This document shows, one piece after another, positions 1-14,411 of a stretch of DNA of 64,000 bases. The position numbers and the translations under genes were made by a program. The stretch is taken from assembly GCF_021347895.1 (NCBI RefSeq), contig NC_067113.1, positions 5,995,489 to 6,059,488 of the forward strand, read 5' to 3'. The notes under the pieces are model-generated. The model did not search any database. It was not told where the DNA came from and saw only the letters and a program-made list of their open reading frames with translations. Origin of the DNA: Acanthochromis polyacanthus (lineage: Eukaryota > Chordata > Actinopteri > Pomacentridae). The first letter of the stretch is position 1, and each line of letters opens with the position of its first letter.

Positions 1-1862
1 AATGAGTAACTGTTTAATGCTCCACAAGGTTTATCAATGTTTTAATTGTCTGCAGTTGTGGTAAGGTATACGGCTGGTGTTACATGCTGCTTTTAGTAAA
101 GATGTTGATGTTGTAAGACTGACCGGCTGAGCATCATTAAACTAAAACAAGCCAAAAAAAAGAAAGAAAGAAAAAAAGACAGCCTCTTTTATATTATCTC
201 ATCCTTTAAGCTACCGTTCACCTGTAAAGATTAAGATTGCTTATGGCAGGTTTTAATTGAAATTAAATCTGGCAAACAGTTTCAGAATTTTTGAGAAACA
301 ATTTTCAAAAACACATTGCAGATTGTTAAGAAATCATGCATCATTCTGGAGAGCAGACCAGGTAGAAGGCCTTACAATGCACCCTTTTCATTTGTAGTGT
401 ATTCAACGGCGGCCAGCACAGACATCTCATCCAGCATTATGAAAGCTGGAATACATAAGCTTCAGATAAACAGTCCTATACTGTAATGCATTCGACGCTA
501 GTTTGCCTTAATATTTCACAGCTCTTTTGAAGCTTTCCTGGGCTGTAAGACCCTTATCATCTCCCCTAATGCATAGGTAATCACATGTGTGTCACTCCTC
601 ACCACTTCCCCCACTGACAGGCCAATCGGCTGGCCACTCCAAACATGAAAAACATCCTTTTTACAACGTGCTTTTTTCTCCCCCTTTTGGTTTTTTTTTA
701 TTCCTCCAAAGCATGTGATGGACACCCTCTGAGACCGTGTGACACTGATGGCTGGGTGAGGGCATCATTTCCATGAGTAAAATATCAAGCTCCTGTCAGA
801 CCTGTCAACTGTTCCCCACACAATCACCCAAACACAGACACACATAAACTCAAAGCTGGGAAGCTGGTGTAACGCCCATGCCCCCAGATGTGTATTTTTT
901 TCATTCTTGGATTTTCCTTTAGAGTGCCAAATGGATGCAGTGGCTCATTTGAGGAGAGAAAGCATTCATATTCACATGTGTGACACTTGAGGGGCTGGTG
1001 GGTGGCTCCTCTTCGCTCAGTGTCAGGCAGTTTACTATGTGGCCGGCCGGGGGCGAGAGCGGATGCGGAGAAATGGCAGCACTTAGCCCCAGTGTAAGTC
1101 ATTTTGTTTTCAGTTGGCACCATTTACAGACACTCTACGAATTTAAAGAGGTTTGTGGAAGAGAAATCGTGTCTCACATGCTTTGTTTTCCTTCATCCTT
1201 GTTGACTCACCGACTTTTTTGGGGGGTTAAATATTGTTGCATTTATTTACATAATGTAATTGTTTAGATTTGAAGCTGTTTGTGTAGTGTTTGGGGAAGA
1301 CAACACATGTCCTAATTTATATAGATTTCAAAAAACTCAAAACCACCAATCACAGACCAAGTCACACTGCAGAAGCTGCAGGTAGCGTAAACAAATGAGG
1401 GTGTATAATTTATGCCTGTGTGTTTGTGGTCTCAGTATTTGAAATTATGAAATACAGTTATTCAATAAGTTTTTTTTCTAAATCAGGCATTTTATGAAGA
1501 AACACAGCTCTGGTGGTGACTCAATCTTTAAACTGTTTTGTTGGTGCTGGTAGTCATATTTGAGTGTATCGATTCTAAAAAATATATATAATATTACAAA
1601 ATAGAGATGCTGTCATCAGTCTGTGGAAATGTGTGTAAATGTGAAAGCTACTGACTGAATGTGAACTGTGATGTTCAGGGGCTTAAGAACAAAGGTTGCT
1701 GAAAACTCCACTTTCCCCCAAACATTTGACATGAAAATGGTGTCATCAGTGTTAGATGTTTCAAGAATCCTTTTTAACTTATTACATATGTTGATTTCCT
1801 TGTCTGCTCTTGTTTATTCTACTGTTCTTCATTGCTCTATGATTATAAAATGATACTTATTG

Positions 1863-1867
<5 letters not shown>
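1..1867. other. intergenic, nothing recognised
   Basis: AT-rich single-copy-looking sequence with short A and T runs. Only short ORFs occur, with no homology I recognise. Confidence 0.5.

Positions 1868-1933
<66 letters not shown>
1868..1933 (+). repeat. (GT)n microsatellite, about 33 units
   Basis: Uninterrupted GT dinucleotides directly abutting the TA at the left end of a miniature transposon. Likely polymorphic. Confidence 0.97.
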
Positions 1934-1934
<1 letters not shown>

Positions 1935-1936
<2 letters not shown>

Positions 1937-2284
1937 GCCATTCAAACGTTTGGAGTCACCCAGACAATTTCATGTTTTCCATTAAATCTCACACCTTTAT
2001 TCATGTGTTTACATGAGCTAATATAACTGCACAAGGTTTTTTTTCTAATCATCAGTTAGCCTTTGATGTAGCATTAGAACACAGGAGTGATGGTTGCTGG
2101 AAATGTTCCTCTGTACCTCTATGTAGATATTCCATTAAAAATCAGCCGTTTCCAAATAGAATAGTCATTTACGACAGTCTGCATTCCTGATTAATTTAAT
2201 GCTATCTTCATTTTTTTTTTTTAAATATTTTTCTTTCAAAAATAAGGATATTTCTAATTGAGCTCAAACATTTGAACGGTAGTG
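1935..2284. mobile_element. Tc1-type miniature element, 350 bp
   Basis: Flanked by TA on both sides. The left end CTGCCATTCAAACGTTTGG pairs with the right end, which reads inward as CACTACCGTTCAAATGTTTG. The interior has no transposase. The TA duplication and this terminal sequence fit a Tc1/mariner miniature family common in fish. Confidence 0.8.
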
Positions 2285-2286
2285 TA

Positions 2287-5200
2287 TTTACATTGTGTGT
2301 GTGATTAATCATACGATTTTATGACTTATTTATTTTTCATGTTGGCAGCAGGACAACAAGCAGATTTTCACTTCATTTGTCTGCTTCAGCTGAGTTTGAC
2401 TTGAATATCAATCCAGCAGTTAGCATGGGGGGAACACAGATATCGGCTTTCTAGACCTCTGCTTGATCCTCTGCCTATTCATCCTCCTCTACTCCACCTC
2501 CCCCTGCACCCCCGCACCCCTCTCCTGCTGTTTGCTTGAAGGAATCCACTGCAGAATGTGATGGAAGAGATTAATTCAGATTATCAGGTGCCAGAGCCCC
2601 TCGGCTCCCCACTCCTGATATGTTTCCCCTGCATTTGGGGTCCTAATAAGGAAAGCAAACACAGATATTGCTGCTCCTTATTTGAGGACAATTGTTGCTG
2701 ATGAGTTGGACGGATAAGGAGTGAAGGATGCGGAGGAAATTGGGCTCCGGGGTTCTTTCTGCAGCCCGGCAGGAGGCAGCAGGGCAAAGCTTGAATAACA
2801 AATGAGTTTTGCTGAGGATTTGGCTAATCATCTCAGGCCGCCGCTGCCTCAGGACAACTGGCCTTATCAGAGAGAGAGAGAGAGAGAGAGAGAGGGAAAC
2901 CCAGCACTTGAACTGAGGACCACAGGCCCTAATTAACGGTGACCACAAATGAACAGCAGCTGGCAATAATTACATAATTAAAGTGCCTTTGGGGGGAAGA
3001 AAAGCATAATTTCTGCAGCCATCGCCATAAATCTTGTGCTGTCCAAGTCCATACGTTTAACATGAACTTTTCCTGAGCAGGTTAATGCATTACTCATATA
3101 AAAAACACAGTATCCCTTTGTGTTTTGCTTGGACCTGCTCAATAACAGAGAGTAGAGGCCTGGCTGCCGGTGGCTCGCTGTGCCGTGAACGTCTCAGAGA
3201 CCTGCTAAAGCATGAAGAGCGACACTTCCACTTCCCTCCATGTGTGAACATTCTCTCCTTCTTTTCTCTCCGAGTCAGACCGAAGTGGAGCTGTTACTTA
3301 ACAGACTGTTGCTGGGATGAGGCATGTTGAGGAAATCAATCTTGTGAGTAACTTTACTGACTCAGAAAGGTATTAAAACCCAAAGCAGGACATTTAATTG
3401 AACATTTTTTTTCTTTAATCCATTATTCTGCTTTGACGGATTTGAGTATTTGGCCGTCCTGAGCTTGAATGATATCCTGTGTGCGCTGTAAAAAAAATCC
3501 AACAACACGTTCACATTTCAAGCCCAAAGAGAACATTTGGTTTTACTTTGGATAAATACTGCAGCCACCAAAAGACGAACAATTAGGCAATTAGAGCCAT
3601 TTCAGAGAGTAAAGCCATAAACACCTCTGGGTGCTGTGAATAGCAGCGGCACGTTCCACTGAACCTCACCCTGATCTCTGTCAGTTGCTCAGGGGGATGA
3701 TTAATAGTTTAATTTTTCTAAATTATTTAGATACACAAATAATTTGATACAACGAGCGGCTATTATCACATCTTGCAATAGACATGTTACATTGATGAAA
3801 GCTTTAATTTGTTTTTAGAGCACTTACAGGGGTTAGAAAAGCCTCCTCACTCCCCATCATCAATCATGTGTCACTTAAGAGAAGTGTTATATTATGGGAG
3901 AAATGCAAATATGCCATTTTAAATACATGCTGTCCGACAGCTGGGTTTTCCTGCCTCTTTGAGTCTCTGCTTACTGTTTTCGCTGTAAAGAAAATTACAA
4001 GTAGTCGTCTGGCAAAGGATTTGTCCCTGTTGAATGAAGACTGGGAATGGCAGCAGGCATGACGCAACATTCAGTCGGTATGTAATTAAAAAGGACAGAC
4101 ACTGTGAAGAAAATGTGTTCTGCTCTGGAAATCACACTTCTGATGATGTGGAGATTTGTGGCAGTTCCAGACTGGCAGGAAGGTTTAAAAAAAAAAAAAA
4201 AAAAAAGACTGATAGTGAGGATTTGGTCTAATGACACTGAAAGATCTAAAATAATGAATATTTCTTTTTAAAGATCACTTAAAGTGCAAAAAAGATTGCT
4301 TTACTAAACTACTATGAACCTGAGAAAGAAATATTCAGGATTCAAAATTGTTGACCGTCAATAGACCAAATAATAAAGAAATCAGTTAAAAACAATGTCA
4401 AATATGGATTTACATTGTTTATGTTACTGTTTTTTCATTCTTTGATCAGAGTGGTGGGGGGTGACAAATATCTCCATCTAGACACAAAGCATCAACATTT
4501 ATATGGTCTGCACTTTAAAGTTAGATCACCAGGGTGCTCAGCCTTCTTATTTCTATATTTCTAAAAATGAAAATTACAATTATTTAGAATGAAACTAGTC
4601 CATTCAGAGATTAGCCTAAAAATTTAAGTGTAAATACTGTCTTGAAATTATGAAAAAATAAAGTCATGACTAAACATAAAAACAATTCTCCTGTCAGGTT
4701 TGAAATATAAAACTTAGCGTGTCTTTATCTGGTTGCTGAAGTGTCGGCTTTCTCTCACTCAGATGTAGATGTTAGTTTTAGCAAATGTTCATCATGGACA
4801 GACAAATGTTTCAGAAATGGAAGCTCCACAATGCTCAGTGATTTGTCCCTTGGTCCACAGAGGAAGCAACGCTATTTGCTCGAGAAGAGAGCTGAGACAG
4901 AAACAGATTGTATGAATGGTGCGATGAGCGATGGTACTGAGAGAGCCAGTATGACTGGTACTGTTGTCATTTTTTTGCCTTGTGACATACTTACATTGTA
5001 AGTGTAAATTTCCATCACAGTTATGCATTGAGGTACAGGTATTGTAACTATGGCTTTTGTTAGCTTCCAGCAGTGTAATGTAATTAATTCAGCCTCAACC
5101 ACGGCTAATCATTCATTAACAACACAACTTTTGCCAAAATTAAAATAAAGCACTGACTTTGCATGGACTGGCTCTACAGATATGATTAAATGTTCCAAGT

Positions 5201-8200
5201 AAACAGTGAATGCATGCATTTATATGGAGGTACATATCAGTTACTAGGAGCAAAAGATTAGCTTTACAGAAAATGAAACAATAGCCAAATTATTAAGCAA
5301 ATTGAAACTGCAACGGTACAGCAAAGAGAAGGCCAAGAGCTCTATGTGCAGTTTAAGGGGATTACAAAGCTTCATGCTGTTCAAGGTCCAGCAGTCTACT
5401 CAGCAGAAGGTCAGCAGTGTTCCCACTGCCTCCACCCCCTGCTCCTCTCTTTCAACCAGACCTCTGTGTGTTTTCTTTTCCACAACCAAAGTTGATGTTT
5501 TGTTGTATTGTAGACAAGTTCAAAAGGTGGCGTAAAGTATGAAGCTGAGAGAGGTTCCTGCATTTAAGGTAATCATTGGCAGGGCCACAGTCTGAAGCAG
5601 ATTTATCAGTATTTATGTTTCTTTCTGTGGGGATTTAAACCGCACATATTCTGCTGTGCGGAGCCGATCCGGTTCTGTACTGTAAATGAATTTTTTTGTG
5701 CCTGTTTTTCTAACTCGCCTTGTTGACACATCAGCGTGCTGCCACACAAACACAGACCTGATTGGGACCATGAGTGTTCCAGTGCATTTCAAGCGTCTTG
5801 ACAGACTTCAGGGTTAAGATGTTCTGAATTAGATTTGAATTACAACCACTAAATGCCCCTGTCAAAGCTAATTATGGCTGACACTGCCCATGTGTGTTCA
5901 GCCAACTCGGTCTTATAGGAGAGGCACAGAGCTTAAACAAAGAAATACTCCAAAGGAATCGTCTCAGAAATTGTCACAGTGTAAAAGGGTAATAGGGAGG
6001 TATTTCTCAGCTCAGAATCTTAATCCACACTCAGTCTCTGGCAGGAGTTTGGCAAATAATAGCCCTGCAAGCAAACTCACTTGAGGGGTTTTGCAGGATT
6101 TAAAGGTAAGGTGCGTTTAATTGTCGAGAACACCAACACTATTTTCCTCTTGTGTGTAAGATGAAATCACCATTCATCAGCAGAGCAGATCACATCATTC
6201 CCAGTGTGATGGCAGAGATGAGACATAACACTGACTTGGATTGAGGACCTTTCAAGATACAGCTAAATCTCCCTCAGTGGCGGCAGATGTTTAAGCTCAC
6301 TCTTCCTGACACAGTAATTGCCCAGGGAGCCAAGGTGTCCTTAAACAACGCTCAGCGTCACCGTAAAATGAAAGGACGATGAAATAAATTAAAATTCTTG
6401 TGTGAAACGATGAAAATAAACAGCACGCCTGAAATGGCACCAACAGTCCACAGAGAGGGACTCTGTGATTTCTCAAGGGTCTGGACTAGCAGGGCTGATG
6501 TTGTGTGGAAACCACTGCTCTTTTGCTCACTCTGTCTCACTTCACTGACAGCTCAGGTGTGAAAGTTTCCCCTCCACAGAATCAGGGAGCTTTGCCTCAA
6601 ATAATGTTCACACCGCATCAGCTGCGTTCTCTAAGCAGAGTCAAATCCATCTTTTACTTCAAAGATATTGAGTGCTTTGTTTTGCTTTGTTTTAATTCTG
6701 AATATGATTTTTGTTTTGTGTTTTTACCATGTAAACACTGCAGGAATAAGTTGTATGACAGATAATAGAAAGCACAGAGCATGAATGGCATAATGATCGC
6801 TGACTTAACTCGACTAACAGATAATTTTTGGTTAGTTTAATTTACAGTTACTTTACTGTAATTGTCATCCATGATATTGTAAATACTAAATGCAATAGAG
6901 ACTCTAATTAAACCTCTTGAATTACTATATCTGCTACAGTGCAACAATTTATTCAGCTGTACTTTGTCTTAAACAGCTTTTTCTTGACTGGAAAGTAATA
7001 AATGTGAAATATTTGATGATGAAGCTGATATGAAACCAGCTAACAGCATGTTTGATTACAGGCTCAAGCAGAAGTTTGCTTTCATTCACTGTGTTCTGTC
7101 TTCGCTTTCATTTTGTGTCACTGAACCAGGCCTTAAACCTGACCAGGACTCGTCCACAGTCTATCTAAATCTCCTCTGCATCATATCAGCTGCATGAGCG
7201 CTGGCTGATTGGGACACATTAATGACCACTACATTTTTGTGTGTAGCGGAAAGTAAAATCTTAAATCACCTCTATCTCTGCCAACAGAAATTTCAGAATG
7301 TTTTTCGAAACACAGAATTAATGCCTTTACGTCATTTCTGTACAGGCATATTATTGTTTTCTCTCAAATATCGTTGTGGAGACCAGCAAGTTTTATTCGT
7401 GTTTACAATGGCTCTCATGAGCTCTGATGTAATTCAACTCTAAAAAACAGGTCCAGCAACACCTCGTTACTCGCTGAGGTAGCCCTGCTGTTGCCTTTGC
7501 CCCCTGAACCCCTCGAGGTGCCCATTTCGTGACGCAAACACGACCCTCTGTTTCATTTTTTCAGAACCAACCCCCCTTCCCACACAATGCAGCAGCCTGT
7601 CACTGACCTGTGTAGCTACCTCCCCTCCCTCCGTACATTGGTGTGCATTACATACAACAAGTGCAAATTAGGTTACTGAGTAATATCCACAGAGCTAGGG
7701 CCTGTGGGTCTCCAGCCAGTGCTCATGAAGCATGTTTAAGGAAAACAGTTACAGAGCCGTTATTATCAAGGGTGGGATTAGAGCGGGATTTGGCTAGCCA
7801 TAAATATATCACAGCTTCATTAAACATGGACAGCACTGGAGGGGAAAAATGAATGGGGGGAGTTTGGTGTTTAGAGATGGGGTGGTGAGGGTGGGGGTCT
7901 GGACAAGGCTTCGCTAATTCTCTTTTTCTGGACATGATGGGGGGTTGATAAGAGCGTTGCGAGGCCTGAAAAGCCTTTCCATCTGAAAGCACTTCATTAA
8001 GGGCCTCCCAGTGCTGCAGCTTTGACCTAGCTGCTCCGGGAAGGCATTAAACAGCTGAGGGCGAAAACTGAGATGCCTGAGCCAATTCAGCCTGAAGTGC
8101 AGCCTTGATTTGGTCCGCTTATGCCTCATCATCGACTGGCAGGGTCTCGGCTTACACCACTGGAAGACAGTCACCGTCAGCCAAATTAGCTTTGATGCAG

Positions 8201-10380
8201 TTTAGGTATAATTAACAAACAACCAGTTGTGGGCTTCAAGAGATTACTTTGTCTGAAACAACTAAACTTGATAGCTACTAAAGGAAAAAAGTGCAAAGAA
8301 GCAGACTGAACAAACAATGCAGTCTGTCGCTGAAATTGAGTGTTGTCAACATTAAACTTCATACATAAACTTCACACATACATTTCCATAAAATGTTATG
8401 AAACACTGCTCTGTATAAAATGTCTACATACATTTACAATGATTTTTTAGCCACATTTAGACAAAAGCTCAAAACTTACATTTATTGTTTGTTCATTTGT
8501 TCATTTTGGCCACTGAGACCAGCACTTCATGTCCCAGACAAAAATACTGTTGACAAGGTGAATCATTTTTAGCGGTTTTAACAAAGCTTTTAGTCAAAAC
8601 TGCTGCTGCTGCTGAAGATACCACTGATGACAGCAGAGGTTGCAGGAAAGAAAACCAAAACAATGTGGCTGTGGTTTACGTGGTAGTCAGGTTGTCCAGT
8701 AATAGCAGGGGTAGCAGGTCAATTCATGGCCTCCCCAAGTGTTGATGTGTCCTTGGACCAAACTACTGCACCTCAAGATGCTCCCAGTGGCAGACAAGCA
8801 CCTTGCATGACACCTCTACTGCCCCTGGTGTGTGTGTGAAGGGGTGAATGAGAAACACAAGCATTTTGTAGGACTAAGGTTAAAAGGTACTATGAAGGTG
8901 CAGACCACTTACCATTTTAACAAAGGCTTAGAAGTAGACTGATAAAATCAAAAGCAACACCAGACCATGAATGCATGATGTATGACACAAATAAATGTAG
9001 ACAGCGATTCAGAGGTTTGGAACCCTGGCTAGATAAGAAGCTACACAGAGCTGATGGATACTTTCTATCTGATGAACCCATGTCACAGTTGTCATTTATT
9101 GATCTATTGCTAATGTAAATATATATATATATAGGTATAAATTTACAATGACATACTCAAACAACTTTATGAAATCTATTCTGCTCAGGAACACACCACC
9201 CAGAACACTGTCAGAATCTGCATGCCTTCTGTCAAAGCCCTCACGCAAATATACCACTGCAAATCAACTCAGTGTTAAAGCTGTATGGGGCCAGTAAAGA
9301 GGTATTTACAGTGGGGGAAAATCTCCTTAATAACACTGTAATATTATACTTAGGCTCCTTATTTTCTTTCACAAAGTGCATGTGTCATATTGTGCTCACT
9401 CCAACAAATAGGAATTGAGGGTATTGCACCACAGCATTTCTCTCTGGCTTATGAACAAACAGTTCAAATGGAACCCAGGTTCCATCCCTCTCCCCCAAAA
9501 TGGCACGGTTGTTAAGAAGCAAAATACATGAGACGAGAGTTGTGGATATCAGATTATCATCAAGTAGCACAAGATCCCTTGGTATTTTGTCGAAGATTTT
9601 GGTATTAAATCTCTGCTTCAAAGTGGCTAATTACACTAAGTCCTGATTTCATGGTCACAGCTGTACCATATTATCAATCACAACACAGCCCTCCATAGAC
9701 CGCTGCAGTTTCTCTGCATGAGGAGATGTTGTGGCTTATCTCTGCTGGTATTGATGTCACTGAAGCCCTCAGCAGAAACATCTGGACAGATAGCTCCATG
9801 TTATCTTCATCAGCCTCAGCAGTCACCACAAGCATGATCCAAATTCCAAGGGTTTACCTTCAGTTTATGTATTTGAAGTATAAATGTACTGAGTAGTGCT
9901 CATCACCTACTTTCATCCCTTTCTCTCCACGGTTTATTTCATGACACACTCACACTTTAAGCAACATGTCAGACTTGATTAGCAAGTCACTGGGAGCTTT
10001 TTCATATTATATTTATTTTCGATTACACTCAGTGACCAGGGGAGTTCAACCATGTATAAATGACCATAAAAAGATTCTCCGGTCAAGTTTTTGCAATCCT
10101 CAACTGTCAACAGCAAATCAGATATTATTTTTGTAGTAAAAAAATAAAAATAAAAAAATTCTGAAATGTTTTAACAATCCTCTGCGAAAGAGTAGGGGTG
10201 TCCCTAGATATCACAGCGCTGATGTAAAGTTTGTCTTGTGAATGGTGCAAGAGGGCAAGTGTTTTTTAGGTTTCTGGGGGAGTTAGAGTGGATGCAAACA
10301 TTCTGGGCAAATTTTATGATATTGTAAATTAGATTAGAGGAAATATATCAAATCCAACAACAACAATTAAAAAATATTGT
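2287..10380. other. intergenic; possible conserved non-coding islands
   Basis: No protein gene found. Contains an (AG)n tract (2873-2894), a 22-base A run (4187-4206 area) and a TA tract (9119-9134). Blocks at about 2,580-3,030, 3,530-3,660, 5,560-6,110 and 7,640-8,210 have balanced base composition, no repeats and clustered TAATTA, CAGCTG and similar motifs; they look like candidate enhancers, judged by appearance only. Confidence 0.35.
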
Positions 10381-10384
10381 TAGG

Positions 10385-11145
10385 ATTTTTCAGAGAGGCT
10401 CAAGCGCAGGAAATGAACGTCAGACAGAGAGTGCGTTTCAAAGGGTTTAATAACAGAATCTAAATACTACAAGCCAAAGTCACATAACTCAAATATTCCA
10501 AACTCGGTGACAACTAAGAGCAAAGCACAAGGTGGCTTTGATATAGCTTTAACTATGAGACACAATACGCTATCGTGGGACTACATTACGAGGAGCTAGA
10601 TTAATCAATTCTGGCTAAAGAGCAAAACTCAGATTCAAAGACAAGGTATACTATCGCAGAAACTACAGTTCAAAGCCATAGACAACTTAAACTCAGCTTG
10701 TGACGAACTAAACGGGATGCTCGGACTGGGCTCGGGGCTCAGCAGGTAAGGATCTCACGGCTCTGGGCAGGTTGGTGCTGTGGACTGTGCTTTGAGGAAG
10801 GAAGATGTCTTCAGTGAGGCAGCCTGAGGCGACGGTGGTTAGCTGGGGAGGCTGGCTGGCCAGGCGGAATCCAAACCTGAGCAAAGAAGGACAGTCAGCA
10901 TTAAAGGCTGGCCACAAAGAGCAACAGACTAGAGCGCACAAGAGGCATTACTAGGTGTGCAACAATCCGGCACTGGGAGACGAAAGGAGTCTGGCTTATA
11001 TTGTGGTGAAGAGGGCTTGATTGGATGCACTTCTCCAGCTGCACCTGATAATTAGAATGAGCCACACCTGCTCCCTTGATGATCCTGGAGAGAGAGAGAG
11101 AGAAAACTAACCAAGCCCAGCTGCTGCCAGCCTGACAAATACTGT
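10385..11145. repeat. unclassified repeat-like segment
   Basis: A GC-richer block between AT-rich flanks, starting near TTAGGATTTTTCAG and ending near AGCCTGACAAATACTG, with an (AG)n tract near its right end. Layout resembles non-autonomous fish repeats, but I cannot place its class or exact ends. Confidence 0.35.
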
Positions 11146-11551
11146 ATATTTTAATACTATTATAACTATTTATAAAGGGGTTTTAAAACAAGGGTTTACA
11201 GAGTGTTTTGACAGACAAAGCAAAAGCTCGGTAAACAGAAGGCAACAATTAAAATACATTTAAAACAAGAAGACAACAGCAGCATTTATTAATAAATTCA
11301 AATAACAGTGTGTACTGTGTAAGTAAAATTGAATCACATTGAAACCTTGACAAGCAATAATAAGCTTAATAAACAAAAAGGAAATGACATCCGCTAAAAC
11401 CATGTCTGAAAAAATGGGTTTTAAGAAGAGATTTCTCCTCAGGCAGTTGTGGGGCCTGATGGCAAAAGCACAATCACCTTTAGAATGAAACCATAATTAG
11501 TAAAATGGCAACAGAGCCCCACTTAAGGATCTATGGATGCAAGCAGGTTCA

Positions 11552-11710
11552 TACACTCAACAAAAATATAAACACAACACTTTTGTTTTTGCTCCCATTT
11601 TTTATGAGATGAACTCAAAGATCTAAAACTTTTTCCACATAAACAATATCACCATTTCTCTCAAATGTTGTTCACAAATCTGTCTAAATCTGTGACAGTG
11701 AGCACACTGT
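11552..11710 (+). mobile_element. Tc1/mariner end fragment
   Basis: CACTCAACAAAAATATAAAC followed by CTTTTGTTTTTGCTCCCATT is the end sequence of a widespread fish Tc1/mariner repeat. It continues through the TCTCAAATGTTGTTCACAAA stretch and stops; no partner end was seen. Confidence 0.75.
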
Positions 11711-14189
11711 GTGGTAGCATCAGTTTAATTCTGGTAGCAGTTCTTCAATTTTAAAAAAAAGCAGTACTGAGCAGCTTTTTGATCTGTAGTACAAAGATTT
11801 CCTCTGAATCCAATTTTATTCTGTAGTTTCATGCAACAGGCTTCACACTAGCGAACACGGGATCAAAGCCATTTTTTAATGAGACTGGTATGGTTTGGAA
11901 GACTGAGCAAGACAACAGATCATTCACCTCTCTGCTCATGACAGCTACTCCATATTAAGTTAAGACTGGTTATGTCAAGCCACAATTAATGTGTGGGGAA
12001 GGTAAAGGATTGAGATATCTAGAGATGAAGGTCGCTCAACAGTTTGCTTCATCTGTCGACTAAACAGCTAGTAGCATTTTTTGATGTAAGTAATTCTTAA
12101 TTCTAGACCAATATGTTGGTAACACTCTCAAACCAATTTTACTAACTGAGGATCATTTCTTTGGCTGTACTGGTTTGAACCCAAATCAGCCCTAGAACTG
12201 TCTTGATTTAACCCCTTGGCTTTATTTACAACAGTTGAGGTACATTTACCGTGTGTGTGTCCACTTCATGCTTTTGTCCACAACACAGAATCTCCTTTCT
12301 GTAATTATTGGTCAGTTCCTTAAAGATGGTGTTGATGGTGTTGGACATGGGCACACAAACAGGAGTCACATCCTCCAAATGTCACTGCCAACCTTTCTGT
12401 GCAATGGTGCTTCATGATTTGCAGTGTAAACATGATACTCAGACAAAGGAGCTTGACATGATCACTGTCTAATTTAAAAAGACACACCAACTGCTGTGGT
12501 CCAGTGGGTATAGCACACAACCATCATTCGACCTACTTTTAATAATGCATGAGTTCTGCTAGCGTGCTCTGCCTTTCGAGTATGAGGCACAATCAAGCTA
12601 ATATTTTCGTCTTGAGTTACTAATGACTAATAATCATAGGCTAACATAGTGGAAATATTAAGCTCACTCCACTCAGCTGCCTGGGCTGGGTTCCTCTACA
12701 AGGATGATGTTGCCATTTTGGCATAAGATAGTTAATTTAATAAGTGAAGGATATGCCTGTTTGTGTTTGGGAGAATAGAAACTGTTAGTCACGCAGAACA
12801 TCAAGCAAAACACAACTGCTAGCTCATCTCATTCTGGTGTTAGAAGGAATAGCAACAACCTAATCATCTTTTCATAGGCATCTCTCAGTCTATTCAAGTC
12901 TGTGTGCATCTGCTTTTGTTGCTCTTGCAACAAGTTATTGTGGCTCTGCAGTCCAACAAGAGTATGCCAGTCCCTGCTGGAGGTGACATCTGCTCTACCA
13001 AACATGTGCTTCATGTTTCATGACCTGGAGGGATTTTTCAGGCTTAAAACCTGAGCAGGGTTTGAAGAAGTTCTGTACTGACCAAGCAATGAAGGAGATC
13101 CTCTTAGCACTGCTCGGTAGCTTTATGTAGCAGAAGGTAGAGCCAGAACAGTAGGTACCTGGTCTGCATCCATCTACCTAATGGATTTTGAGGAATGGAG
13201 TTGTCTGTTGGGGTTTGCTCCGTGGGCCTTTCCTCTCCAGAGGTAATCCACAAGACAGTGGGCCAGTGGTTTCCGTGGTGGACCTGTGTATCCAGATTAT
13301 GGTGAGCATACAGTCTATACCTCTGCAGCCCACTGTTGCCTCTAGCTTGCCTACAGTTCTGCTCGGGGCCAAAGGATCTCCAGTCTTGTCAACAATGAGG
13401 CTGTGTACCAGTAGGGAGAGACTTACACTCTTTGCAACCTTGGGTAATATTCAAGGGTTCCTCTAGAGGGATTCCTCTAAAATCAGAGAATGCAATCATC
13501 AGCCACCACTAAAATACGTTACTCCACATCAGATACACTTTGTGGCAAAGCAATGGCCACCAACAATCCATTTTCAACCTTCATTTAACCAAGGGAAATA
13601 TAAAGCATGTGAAGAGCTTGAAAATTTAATTTTTAATGTTTGTAACACAAACAATTCTCAATTCCAAATGTTAGAATGATGTTGTGTCAGACACTATCAC
13701 CTCAATAAAGTGAGTGAGAGAAAAAAGGAATAACTGCCATGAGTCAGGATGTCATGTGACACCGTATTATTAACAATGTGACCGGTGTTGCACACATTTT
13801 TATTATTTTTTTTATGCTATGTCAGGCACCATCAGCACCTAATCTTTTAAACTGTGTCACAATGGTGACCTTACAACATGAATTTCAATTTGGAGAAGAG
13901 GGGGAAGTCACGTGATTCGAATCTAGACAACGAGGATTTTGCTCCAAATGTTCTCCTTCATATGCAGGACTTCACAGTAGAACTCTGACCCTGCAGTCTG
14001 ACTGCGGGGGAGAAGCCACAGCCACAGGACTATTGAAGAACACAACAACAAAGCTCCTGGAGCACGCTATACCTTCTGGTAGTGCGATGGCCTGTGCCTT
14101 CATGACTCATAACAGCTACTGCTTATTTGCTGTTAGATGATAAACATATTGATGCCTTAGCATGTTGACATACATCTTGTGTGTTCGTA
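11711..14189. other. intergenic, nothing recognised
   Basis: Mixed sequence. Block 12,830-13,500 is GC-richer and has overlapping short ORFs on both strands, but none carries a domain I know. It could be an old retroelement. Confidence 0.4.
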
Positions 14190-14411
14190 CACTGGTTAAA
14201 AGTTTGAACACACCTTCTTATTCAATGCCTTTTTTTATTTGTGTTATTTTCTACATTGTATATTAATACTGAAGATTAACAGTTTTTTGTTTACAACATA
14301 ATTCCACATGTATTCTTTTATAATTTTGTCTTCAGTATTAATCTACAGTGTAGAAAATAGTTACATAAAAACCACTGAATGTGAAGGTGTGTCCAAACTT
14401 TTGACTTGTAG
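14190..14411. mobile_element. palindromic Tc1-type miniature element, copy 1
   Basis: Ends CACTGGTTAAAAGTTTGAAC and, inward from the right, TACAAGTCAAAAGTTTGGAC, with TA at both borders. The arms extend inward so the whole 222 bp is nearly self-complementary. Copy 2 is at 17857-18086. Confidence 0.85.

Noticed and set aside
1832..2026. ORF with a long Val-Cys repeat
   Set aside because: Translation of the GT microsatellite.
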